Below are positions 9,064-16,677 of a DNA stretch of 64,000 nucleotides, in pieces. Origin of the DNA: Bradyrhizobium sp. CCGE-LA001 (GTDB lineage Bacteria > Pseudomonadota > Alphaproteobacteria > Rhizobiales > Xanthobacteraceae); contig NZ_CP013949.1 of NCBI RefSeq assembly GCF_000296215.2, positions 5,077,501-5,141,500 on the forward strand, given 5' to 3'. Both the position numbers and the translations under genes were made by a program. The notes beneath the pieces were generated by a model. The model made no database searches and had not been told where the DNA came from. It saw only the letters and a list, made by a program, of their open reading frames with translations. Each line of letters opens with the position of its first letter. Within the stretch, counting starts at the first letter, position 1.

Positions 9064-10638
9064 TCAGTTTGCAACGCCATCGCTCAAGGCGACACGCAGG
9101 GATTCGTAGGAATCCCGGACGATCGAACCGGGGATGCTGTGCGGATCCCGGTCCGTCAGGTCTATCGGGCCAACGGCCTGCGGAATCGCGCTGAACTGGC
9201 CGCGGTGCGAAACGATATTGTACTCGTTCCAACTGCGGATGAGCAGCGGCGGCACGCTGCGGTCAACCTCGAGCGCTTCAGCCGAACCGTCCGCGAAGGC
9301 CTGCCGAGCCGCAACCCGCAGTTCATCCGCCATGGCGGCCGTGGCTCGCGGCATCCGCTTTGCCATAGCCGCCGAGACAGCTATCGCTGCCTCGACGCTG
9401 GCAGTAGCGCGAGCCTCCGACGAATAATCACCCGCCAACAATTGGTCCAGTACCGCATTCAGTTCTCCAGCCGCGGTCTCAGCCGCTTCCCAGACGGCCA
9501 TGACGATCCCCTCGTCCGAAAAACCCGAACGCTCGACGCTTGAATGGAGGCGCCATCCGTATCGTCGAAAGGCGAACGCGCTGGCATCGATGTTCGATTT
9601 GTTGAAGGCAAAGCCGAACAGATCGAGATCGGCGTGGTCCTCAAACACCTTGCCGCGAGAGACCAGCTCAGCAACGCGCCGTTGAAAAGGCGTGTACCGC
9701 GCCTCATCGAGGGGCTCGATGCGGCCATAGCCGAACACTTGCATGGCGTCCTCGAGGCCATGCTCCCTGATGATCTCGAGATGGGCGTTGGTCATCCAAT
9801 TCTTCCAATCGCCGACCAAGCCCTTGCCACGCCGGTAGTTGTGCTCGTGGTGACCCGTGAGGTTGATGTGATCCAGTCGCTGCCAAATCTGGCCGGCGTG
9901 ATCGGCCTCGATGACGAGACCCGCTTGCAGCGCAACGCGCCGGATGGTTTCTGCGGAGCGTTCGATCAGATCTTCCCATCTCGTCACATGAAAACGATCC
10001 GCGACCGGCAGGAATTCGTCAAAGTAGCCCTTATAGTGACGTACGATACCGGCGAAGAAATCGAGATTGGAAAATTTGAAGAGCGCAAGGTTTTGCCGCA
10101 TCTCGTCGTTGTCATCGCGCGGATCGACGTAACGCTGAATATACTCGCTGGCCAGCGCGTTGAGAGAGAACAGGGACGAGTTGATGATGCCGATAGGATT
10201 GCGCACGGACGCGAATTTGAGAAAATCGTCGTACTGCGCGAGTTCAGTCCACAGTCGCGGATGACTGTGAGAATGAACGATCGCATCGGTCGCCAACACC
10301 TCCGCCGGATGGGCAATCACCAGAATGAAGTCGCCCATACCTTTGACGCCAAGATATTTGCGGAAGCACGCGCGGGACGGATCATCCGCCTTCAACCACT
10401 TCGGCCCGCCGGCGACAGTTTTGAAATTTCCGTTGTAGATCAACCTATCTCCGACGCCCGCCGCTGCGAACGTGGCTTCAATGGCCGTTGAGATATAGTA
10501 CTGGGCTTGCCGAACCGCCGTGCTGACCAGTCGCTGCCTGATGCCGTAGCGCACCGGGTCCATCGGCAGGAGTTGCGAAATGACGCTACTCAGCAGCGCA
10601 AAGCCGCTTCGCGGTGCTCCCACGACCAGAGGGCGCAT
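9064..10638 (-). CDS. PAPS-dependent sulfotransferase family protein
   Basis: 524 residues. It begins directly with the phosphosulfate-binding loop (GAPRSGFALL, 7-16), followed by the 3'-phosphate-binding motif VRNPIGIINSS (145-155) and a clear RRGKGLVGDWKNWMT segment at 269-283, the RKGxxGDWKN signature that packs on the nucleotide. Residues from about 300 to the end form an extension not found in minimal sulfotransferases. It ends with EYNIVSHRGQFSAIPQAVG at 472-490, which matches the motif repeated in the downstream sulfotransferase. It is the first gene of a two-gene minus-strand unit. The upstream region carries two adjoining palindromes that could be an operator. Confidence 0.82.
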   Translation of the reverse strand: MRPLVVGAPRSGFALLSSVISQLLPMDPVRYGIRQRLVSTAVRQAQYYISTAIEATFAAAGVGDRLIYNGNFKTVAGGPKWLKADDPSRACFRKYLGVKGMGDFILVIAHPAEVLATDAIVHSHSHPRLWTELAQYDDFLKFASVRNPIGIINSSLFSLNALASEYIQRYVDPRDDNDEMRQNLALFKFSNLDFFAGIVRHYKGYFDEFLPVADRFHVTRWEDLIERSAETIRRVALQAGLVIEADHAGQIWQRLDHINLTGHHEHNYRRGKGLVGDWKNWMTNAHLEIIREHGLEDAMQVFGYGRIEPLDEARYTPFQRRVAELVSRGKVFEDHADLDLFGFAFNKSNIDASAFAFRRYGWRLHSSVERSGFSDEGIVMAVWEAAETAAGELNAVLDQLLAGDYSSEARATASVEAAIAVSAAMAKRMPRATAAMADELRVAARQAFADGSAEALEVDRSVPPLLIRSWNEYNIVSHRGQFSAIPQAVGPIDLTDRDPHSIPGSIVRDSYESLRVALSDGVAN

Positions 10639-10702
10639 ATTCCAAAAACCCTAATTTGCGTCGCATTTGCCTAACTCGGGTCAACAAAGTACACATAACG
10701 AT

Positions 10703-10724
10703 GTTCTAGAACAATCATGATTGT
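10703..10724. promoter_or_regulatory. two overlapping perfect palindromes, possible operator
   Basis: gttctagaac (10703-10712) and acaatcatgattgt (10711-10724) are each perfectly self-complementary and share two bases. They lie 65-86 bases upstream of the sulfotransferase start, in an AT-richer patch. The position suits a repressor or activator site, but no regulator gene is nearby and no promoter boxes are obvious. Confidence 0.3.
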
Positions 10725-10891
10725 GCTCTGCGAGCCTCTCGATCAACGCTTCAACGTGATCGTGTTCCGCACCAGCCGCTCATATGTTGCCAGGACACAC
10801 ACATCCGTTCAGCTGCAGGAGCAAGGAACTCTGCGCAACGCGCAGCATGACGGCGGCAGGTCACTTTCAGAGCACGGCCACAGCAGTTCAA

Positions 10892-12196
10892 TCAAGCGGC
10901 TGATTTGCCGCGCACGGATTCGGCTCGGTGCTGCTCTGGTCCGCCACGCCTCGCGATGAGGCCAGCCAAGGCTGCCACCCCCAATACGTACATCCACCCC
11001 TCGGTGAAGTCTGACAGGTGAGAGTTGAAGATCGACCCGACGAAGTTCTGTGTGACGATCATCAGACCCAGATCCGAGATGTATCCCGAACCAAGGAACA
11101 TCCGTAGATGAGATGCCCACAACCCGTAGAGGACCAGCACACCCAACAGCCCCCATTGGACTGCCGCGCTCAGCGTCTGATTGTGTGGATTGGCGATGAT
11201 CTCAGCCGAGGTCCCAGTATGACCAACCGCCGCGGCCTCGAACAAATCCCGTATCGATCCTGTGCCGTGGCCGATCCAAGGCCTCTCGATGACGAAGCCG
11301 ACAGACTTTCTCCAGAACTCCAATCGTTTTCCAACAGAGGACGGGATATCCGCGTTACGATATTCTTCGAATTGAGTGCTGACGGAGAGAATGCGCGCAC
11401 GCAAATGAGGCGACGAAAACCAAGAAATCGCGAGTACGAGCACCCCAACAGCGGTCATTGCGAAGACACCCCTGCTTCCGGCATGGCGCCAGGCAACCAC
11501 GAAAAGCATAAAAGGAATGCAAACCAGTGCTGTTCTCGAAGTCACAACGAACAGCAGATTGGCGGCAAAACCCACCGCGAGCACGGAGGCAAGTATCGCG
11601 TATTTCCAGTCCTTGCGCTCGGCCAAGTGCAACGCCGTCAGGATCAATGCCACCAGGCAAGCGGCAAATTCCTGGCTCTGATCGATGTAGTTTCGAACCG
11701 GGACGCCATAGTCCTCGCCGCAACATCGTCCCGTCTTCAGCGCCAGGGTCGGCTGGAATACGACCAGCCAGGAATACAGGAGGAGGACGGTGCAGGACAC
11801 CAGGAACGCGACCAAGATCCATTGGGCACGCTCTGATTTCTGGAAATAGTAAAAGAAGAATGGAAACAACAGCAGCTTGACCAGCGGGCTGAGGCCGCGG
11901 ACCCCGTCGGCCATTCCCGCCTCTGACCAGGAAATGCCGACGACCGCCAACGCCAGGAACGCGAGAGGAAAGAGCGAGGCAGGCCGACGGAACGAGCGCC
12001 TGAAAAGCGGGACGTCCACGCTGCCCAAGACGATCGCCAGCAGCGGAATCAGAAGAATCAGGAAGGCCGACGTCGACCAAGGCAGTGTGGCCGACAGCAA
12101 AGCGGCCAATACATCCGCAGCAACGAACCAGTACCGAGATGTCCGAAAGGCCTCAAAGCGCTGTCGTGCAGTCGAAACGCTCAAGATCGAACCCAT
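10892..12196 (-). CDS. O-antigen ligase / polymerase family membrane protein
   Basis: 434 residues, with about ten or more hydrophobic segments covering most of the length. A large periplasmic loop before the last membrane spans contains the NPHNQTL stretch typical of the WaaL/Wzy (Wzy_C) family, where the conserved His acts in glycan transfer. WaaL ligates finished O-antigen to lipid A-core; Wzy polymerises repeat units. The presence of a Wzm/Wzt-type exporter a few genes away favours a ligase role, since ABC-exported glycans need no Wzy. The start is uncertain: ATG at 12196 is used; an in-frame GTG lies at 12205. It is transcribed away from the exporter genes. Confidence 0.8.
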   Translation of the reverse strand: MGSILSVSTARQRFEAFRTSRYWFVAADVLAALLSATLPWSTSAFLILLIPLLAIVLGSVDVPLFRRSFRRPASLFPLAFLALAVVGISWSEAGMADGVRGLSPLVKLLLFPFFFYYFQKSERAQWILVAFLVSCTVLLLYSWLVVFQPTLALKTGRCCGEDYGVPVRNYIDQSQEFAACLVALILTALHLAERKDWKYAILASVLAVGFAANLLFVVTSRTALVCIPFMLFVVAWRHAGSRGVFAMTAVGVLVLAISWFSSPHLRARILSVSTQFEEYRNADIPSSVGKRLEFWRKSVGFVIERPWIGHGTGSIRDLFEAAAVGHTGTSAEIIANPHNQTLSAAVQWGLLGVLVLYGLWASHLRMFLGSGYISDLGLMIVTQNFVGSIFNSHLSDFTEGWMYVLGVAALAGLIARRGGPEQHRAESVRGKSAA

Positions 12197-12565
12197 CGAT
12201 ACCACGTCGCAGCCGCATTGGCCGAGCCCTAGAGGAACCGCGCCCGCTTTGGCGGCACGAGTTGTCCCGTTGCCGGTGGCGTGGACTTACTTGAAATGCC
12301 CGTCAAATGCAGCCACAAGACGAACTGGACCACTCGACCATGCGCCGCACCAAGCCTCCATAGCCGATTTTCCATGGCACTGAAAGTTAGCCCCGCAGAC
12401 TTCCGACCGCCAAGTTCTTGGAGCGCCGGCATCCGCCTCCAGCAGTGATCCTTTTCCCTATCGTCAGGATCGCGCGCGGCGAACTATCTCGACACCTGAA
12501 TATCAACACAGCAGCCGGTCACCCAGTCTTTCGGTCGCCGGTCAACCAAGGACAGATGGTTAGGT
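12197..12565. other. intergenic gap between divergent glycan genes
   Basis: About 370 bases between the minus-strand ligase and the plus-strand exporter operon, so it probably contains both promoters. It is AT-richer than the flanks near 12470-12565. I could not define promoter boxes, hairpins or an RNA gene in it. Confidence 0.4.
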
Positions 12566-13747
12566 ATGACAGACACAAAACATCTGAGCCTTTATATCGG
12601 CAACCACGGCAGAACGGACGGAATTGAGGACTATATTACACTGATCGCTGCGATCATGGGAAGGCGCGGGATCAATGTGAAGGTTTCCTCCACTCTCGAT
12701 CCCGAGGCGATCAATGTCATCATCGACGAATTCACGAATTACGTCGAGAATCGGCGCATCGCAAACTTCAAGACAGCACATCCGCACAGCAAGATGATCT
12801 TCGTGTTGACGGAGTTCACCGTCCGCAACTGGGGCGTGACGTCCTTCAACAACTTCGGCGGCCCTCTCGATGCCGCGACTATCGCTTTGTTCGACGTGTA
12901 CCTGCGGTTCGCTCGCGATGACTTCGGCAAGATTGGAGTTGGAAGCGTTCTACGGCTATTGTGCTATTCCCCGCTATTGGCCATACAGTTATTGCCAGCC
13001 ATCGCACAGCTAATTCTGCGGATATTCTTCAAGCGCTTCTCGCGCCACCGGGTTAAGTTTCTGCGCAGCAACCACCGCACGATCTACTTTCACATGCGCT
13101 ACCTTGGCTTGATGGCCTCCCTGCACCACGCAGATGCTGTAATCACCAGCCACGAAAAGGTCTTTGAAGGCATCAACCGCGAAGGTGGGCACCCTCTCGA
13201 GCATTTTGGCGTACTGTATGCGGAGCTGGATCCCGAGACAGTGATTGACAAGCTGATGCGGGAAAAGAAGCTCTTCATGGAAATCACAGGCACGGTCACA
13301 CGGTATCGTCAGAAATGGATTGAACGCATCAATCGTCAGCTGACTACGCTGGGGCTGCAGAATGTGTTTTATTATTGCAAGGCGCTTCCGTTCTCTTTCC
13401 TTGCCTCCGACGAGCCAGCTAACCGCGCCGCTTATTCGCTGCATCCGCCACAAACTCGCACCTGGCCCTATTCCAGCCCCACGAGACTCTTTCGTGCCTT
13501 GTCAATCGATCACAATTTGCCGGTTCTCACCCATCATTTCCACCAGAATCCGATTGAAGATGTGTGTTTCGAGTTCAAAGGCACGGCTTCGTTCGTCGAG
13601 TTGTATGAGATGTTCAATGATCGAAGTCGGCTCAGAAACTTCGTCGAGCCCAAGCTAAAGCGATACAACGAGATTGTAACCGCGCGTAACGATATGCTCG
13701 CCCAGCATGTCCGCAAACTCCTGACAGCCGCCGGACGGGCAAGCTGA
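12566..13747 (+). CDS. unrecognised protein coupled to the glycan ABC exporter
   Basis: 393 residues with no family I recognise. The N-terminus (LSLYIGNHGRTDGIEDYIT) reads like a Rossmann-type strand-loop-helix as found at the start of many GT-B glycosyltransferases. A hydrophobic stretch at about 130-155 could be membrane-associated and is followed by a basic patch (FFKRFSRHRVKF). The C-terminal third contains HHFHQNPIEDVCFEF and a helical tail. The stop overlaps the permease start in TGATG, so it is translated together with the ABC exporter, which suggests a role in making or exporting the same glycan, perhaps as a glycosyltransferase. Base composition looks more AT-rich than the housekeeping genes, consistent with horizontal acquisition. 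Confidence 0.7.
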   Translation: MTDTKHLSLYIGNHGRTDGIEDYITLIAAIMGRRGINVKVSSTLDPEAINVIIDEFTNYVENRRIANFKTAHPHSKMIFVLTEFTVRNWGVTSFNNFGGPLDAATIALFDVYLRFARDDFGKIGVGSVLRLLCYSPLLAIQLLPAIAQLILRIFFKRFSRHRVKFLRSNHRTIYFHMRYLGLMASLHHADAVITSHEKVFEGINREGGHPLEHFGVLYAELDPETVIDKLMREKKLFMEITGTVTRYRQKWIERINRQLTTLGLQNVFYYCKALPFSFLASDEPANRAAYSLHPPQTRTWPYSSPTRLFRALSIDHNLPVLTHHFHQNPIEDVCFEFKGTASFVELYEMFNDRSRLRNFVEPKLKRYNEIVTARNDMLAQHVRKLLTAAGRAS

Positions 13748-14520
13748 TGCAAGACCAGCGCTACCTCCAGTGGGCCGAGCTCCTCTACCTGCTGACCCTC
13801 AAGGAACTGAAGGTACGCTACAAGCGCAGCGTGCTCGGCTATCTCTGGGCGATCGCCAATCCGTTCATCTTTGCATTGGTCTATTGGCTCGCATTCAAAT
13901 TCATCATGCGCGTGGAGATGGAGAACTACATCGTCTTCATCCTGACCGGCATGTTCCCCTGGGGGTGGCTGAGCCAATCGACAATCCAGGGCACCGGCAG
14001 CTTCGCGAACAACCTGTCGCTGGTTCGGCGGGTCAAGCTGCCCAAACTGATTCTGCCTCTGAGCAACGTGATGCAGGAAATGTTTCACTTCATGTTCGCC
14101 ATTCCCGTCATCTTCTTCTTCATGGCGATCAATGGTGAGCGCATTTACCCGTTAACATTGCTGTGGCAGATGCCTCTGATGCTGACCTTACAGCTGCTCT
14201 TCGTGTTTCCGCTAGCCGTCATTGGAGCAGTGCTCAACGTCTACGTCCGGGACATTCAGTATTTGATCGGCATCGCGTTCTCGGCGCTCTTCTTTGCGAC
14301 GCCGATGGTCTATCCGTTGAGCATGGTGCCGGTCGAATATCAGTTCTATTTCAAGCTGAACCCGATGTACTGGCTCATCGACAGTTGGCGGATCGTCTTT
14401 GCCGGCGGTATCCTCCCCTTGGACCATGTTGCGTGCGTGTCCGCCTCCATTGTCGCGTTTTCCTTGATTGCTTGCTGGGTCTATCAACGGCTTGCGATGC
14501 GGATTCCAGAGTTGGTCTGA
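13747..14520 (+). CDS. wzm: polysaccharide ABC exporter permease (Wzm/KpsM type)
   Basis: 257 residues with six predicted membrane segments in the ABC-2 permease layout. The cytoplasmic N-terminus has the ELKVRYKRSVLGYLWA amphipathic element characteristic of Wzm/TagG/KpsM, followed by a hydrophobic pair, a loop with VRRVKLPKLILPLSN, and later spans ending near the C-terminus. It should form the membrane channel that flips a lipid-linked polysaccharide to the periplasm. It overlaps the gene before (TGATG) and the ATPase gene after (TGATG), making a tightly coupled three-gene unit. Confidence 0.9.
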   Translation: MQDQRYLQWAELLYLLTLKELKVRYKRSVLGYLWAIANPFIFALVYWLAFKFIMRVEMENYIVFILTGMFPWGWLSQSTIQGTGSFANNLSLVRRVKLPKLILPLSNVMQEMFHFMFAIPVIFFFMAINGERIYPLTLLWQMPLMLTLQLLFVFPLAVIGAVLNVYVRDIQYLIGIAFSALFFATPMVYPLSMVPVEYQFYFKLNPMYWLIDSWRIVFAGGILPLDHVACVSASIVAFSLIACWVYQRLAMRIPELV

Positions 14521-15269
14521 TGCCAGTCGTCGCGGTACATGAGGTTTGGAAAACCTACCACAATCACTCGGTGCTCGGCATCAAGGAGCGGCTGGTCGGT
14601 AAGCGCGTGGCGGCCCCAGAAGGGCGCTTCGCCCGAAGCTGGGCGTTGCAAGACATCACCTTCAAGGTAGACGCAGGACGATCGCTCGGGATCATTGGGC
14701 ATAACGGCACCGGCAAAAGCACTTTGCTGAGCTTGCTTCTCGGAACGATCAAAGAGGATAGAGGCACCATCGAGCGCAGTGGACGCATCGGCGCGATGTT
14801 GGAACTGGGATCGGGCTGCCATCCCGATCTCACGGGCAGGGAAAACATCTTCTTGAACGGCTCGATTCTCGGCCTTCGGATCAATGAGATCAAACGCAAA
14901 TTCGATTCGATCGTCGCGTTTTCGGAGCTTGGGCCCGCGATCGAGCTGCCAATGCGGGCCTACTCGGCCGGCATGTCGGCGAGATTGGCTTTCGCGGTTT
15001 TGGCACACGCAGACCGGGACGTCTTGTTGATCGACGAGATTCTCGCTGTCGGCGACGCAGCTTTCCAGGCCAAATGCGCAGATTACCTGTCTAACTATAC
15101 GGCCCGTGGAGGTACATTGATCGTCGCTTCACACGACCTGCAGAATCTGCAAACACTTTGCGTCGAGGGCATTTGGCTGCATGAAGGCAAATTGGTCGAA
15201 CAGGGACCGATCGCGGCCGTTGCCCGATCGTATCAAGAATCAGTAAGTCCAGCCACAAAGCTCGAGTAG
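14520..15269 (+). CDS. wzt: polysaccharide ABC exporter ATPase (Wzt/KpsT type)
   Basis: 249 residues. The nucleotide-binding domain is complete: Walker A GHNGTGKST, signature YSAGMSARLAF (with SAGM as in Wzt/KpsT/TagH), Walker B DVLLIDE and the switch His in VASHD. It powers the permease encoded just upstream. It lacks the C-terminal carbohydrate-binding domain of Wzt proteins that recognise a chain terminator, so it is closer to KpsT/short Wzt and probably does not select capped chains. The true start is the ATG overlapping the permease stop; the frame is open farther upstream but that part is antisense to nothing and out of phase with the permease. Confidence 0.92.
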   Translation: MPVVAVHEVWKTYHNHSVLGIKERLVGKRVAAPEGRFARSWALQDITFKVDAGRSLGIIGHNGTGKSTLLSLLLGTIKEDRGTIERSGRIGAMLELGSGCHPDLTGRENIFLNGSILGLRINEIKRKFDSIVAFSELGPAIELPMRAYSAGMSARLAFAVLAHADRDVLLIDEILAVGDAAFQAKCADYLSNYTARGGTLIVASHDLQNLQTLCVEGIWLHEGKLVEQGPIAAVARSYQESVSPATKLE

Positions 15270-15579
15270 AGGCTTTGGATTGGACTGAATGCATACCGCA
15301 GCCCGGCGCATCGACATTCCGGTTGTCTGCATCTTGCTGCGTCGAATAATCGACCTGCAGTTCTCTGGGGAGCAGGCTGCGACGCAATTGCTCGGGCGGA
15401 GCCGCTTAAAATATCGGCTTGCAATCAGCCAGATGACTTTGGGCGCAGGCCGGCGCGGTCGATGTCCCGCGCATGGCGGAACTCGGGCGCAAACGGCTTG
15501 CATTATCGCTACACTCCCCTCACAAAGTTACGTTTAGGGCGCCATCCCCTCGCGGGAGGCACCAGGATTTGGGACGTAG
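15270..15579. other. intergenic gap after the exporter operon
   Basis: 310 bases between the exporter ATPase and the next glycosyltransferase on the same strand. No rho-independent terminator, tRNA or repeat is visible. The last 40 bases hold purine-rich stretches before the ATG at 15580. It probably contains a promoter for the downstream gene, but I cannot place one. Confidence 0.35.
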
Positions 15580-16452
15580 ATGAACAAGCGAATCTCTCTG
15601 CTGCTGCCGACTCGCGGCCGGCCTACGCTCGTCGAGCGTTTCCTCCGCAGCGTGGTGGCAGAGAGCACCCATCCCGAACTCATCGAGGTCATCCTGTGCG
15701 TCGACGACGATGACATCGGCAGCCACGGGATTACGTTCACCCAACTTTCCCTGAAGACCGTCGTCGTCCCACGCCAAACGATGGGCGCTTACAATTCGAT
15801 CTGTTTCCAGCATGCTACCGGCGATATCACCATTGCCGTGAATGATGACGTCATCGTCCGAACCAAGGGATGGGACGACAAGGTACGTGAGCTCGATGCT
15901 CGTTACCCGGATGGGGTCTACCTGGCCTACGGGAACGATCTGTTCAAAGGGGCCAGTCTCTGCACTTTTCCGATCTTGTCGCGCCGGGCTTGGCTACCAC
16001 CGGCCGTAGCCTATCCCGTCGAGTACAAGGGCGCCTTCATCGATGTGCATTTGATGGACATCTTCAAGCGCCTGCAGAAACGTGGCCATCAACGGATCAT
16101 GTACGAGGAGGACCTCGTTTTCGAGCACCTTCATTATCGTAACCATCCCGAAGCGCTGGACGCGACCTATACCGATCGCTCTCGATTTGGAGACGACCTC
16201 ACCTTCATAGCTCTTCGGGAAGCACGCAGGCTCGAGGCCGACCGATTGGAAGCCTTGCTCGCGAATACGGCCCTCGCGTCCGCCCCGTATCCACGACGAG
16301 CGGAAAGCCCATCTCCGGGGCTCGTTTCGATCATCTCGCTCTGCTTGCGCAGCTTCCTGCTTGATTCGGATTTACCGATCAAGTGGAGAGCGTATCTTTT
16401 TGCTTGGCTAGTGACAAGATACTATTTCAGCAGAATCTTCAATGTCACCTGA
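15580..16452 (+). CDS. GT-A fold glycosyltransferase (family 2-like)
   Basis: 290 residues. The N-terminus has the family 2 pattern: ISLLLPTRGRP (first strand and nucleotide loop), VDDDD near residue 45 and a metal-binding NDDVIV near residue 88, the DxD-like site. The C-terminal part is helical with a hydrophobic segment near the end, perhaps membrane-associated. It should transfer a sugar from an NDP-sugar to a growing glycan at the cytoplasmic face. It is separated by gaps of about 300 and 225 bases from its neighbours, so may be transcribed alone. The specific donor and acceptor are unknown. Confidence 0.8.
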   Translation: MNKRISLLLPTRGRPTLVERFLRSVVAESTHPELIEVILCVDDDDIGSHGITFTQLSLKTVVVPRQTMGAYNSICFQHATGDITIAVNDDVIVRTKGWDDKVRELDARYPDGVYLAYGNDLFKGASLCTFPILSRRAWLPPAVAYPVEYKGAFIDVHLMDIFKRLQKRGHQRIMYEEDLVFEHLHYRNHPEALDATYTDRSRFGDDLTFIALREARRLEADRLEALLANTALASAPYPRRAESPSPGLVSIISLCLRSFLLDSDLPIKWRAYLFAWLVTRYYFSRIFNVT

Positions 16453-16677
16453 ACCGACGCCAATTTAGCCAAAGTTAGCCCACACTTTCGCTAAGGACAC
16501 CGACCAGGGCGAAAATCCCATCACGCACCAGTGGGAACAATGGGTTTCATGAATGGACCCCGTTCACCGAATCGACCTGAAGCGGCATTCTGACCGAAAT
16601 TCGCGTCGGGTTGATCGCCTTGTCTTTCACCCCAACTGGTTTCCATATATACGGCGCCCAGAAGTTGGGGACAGCGG

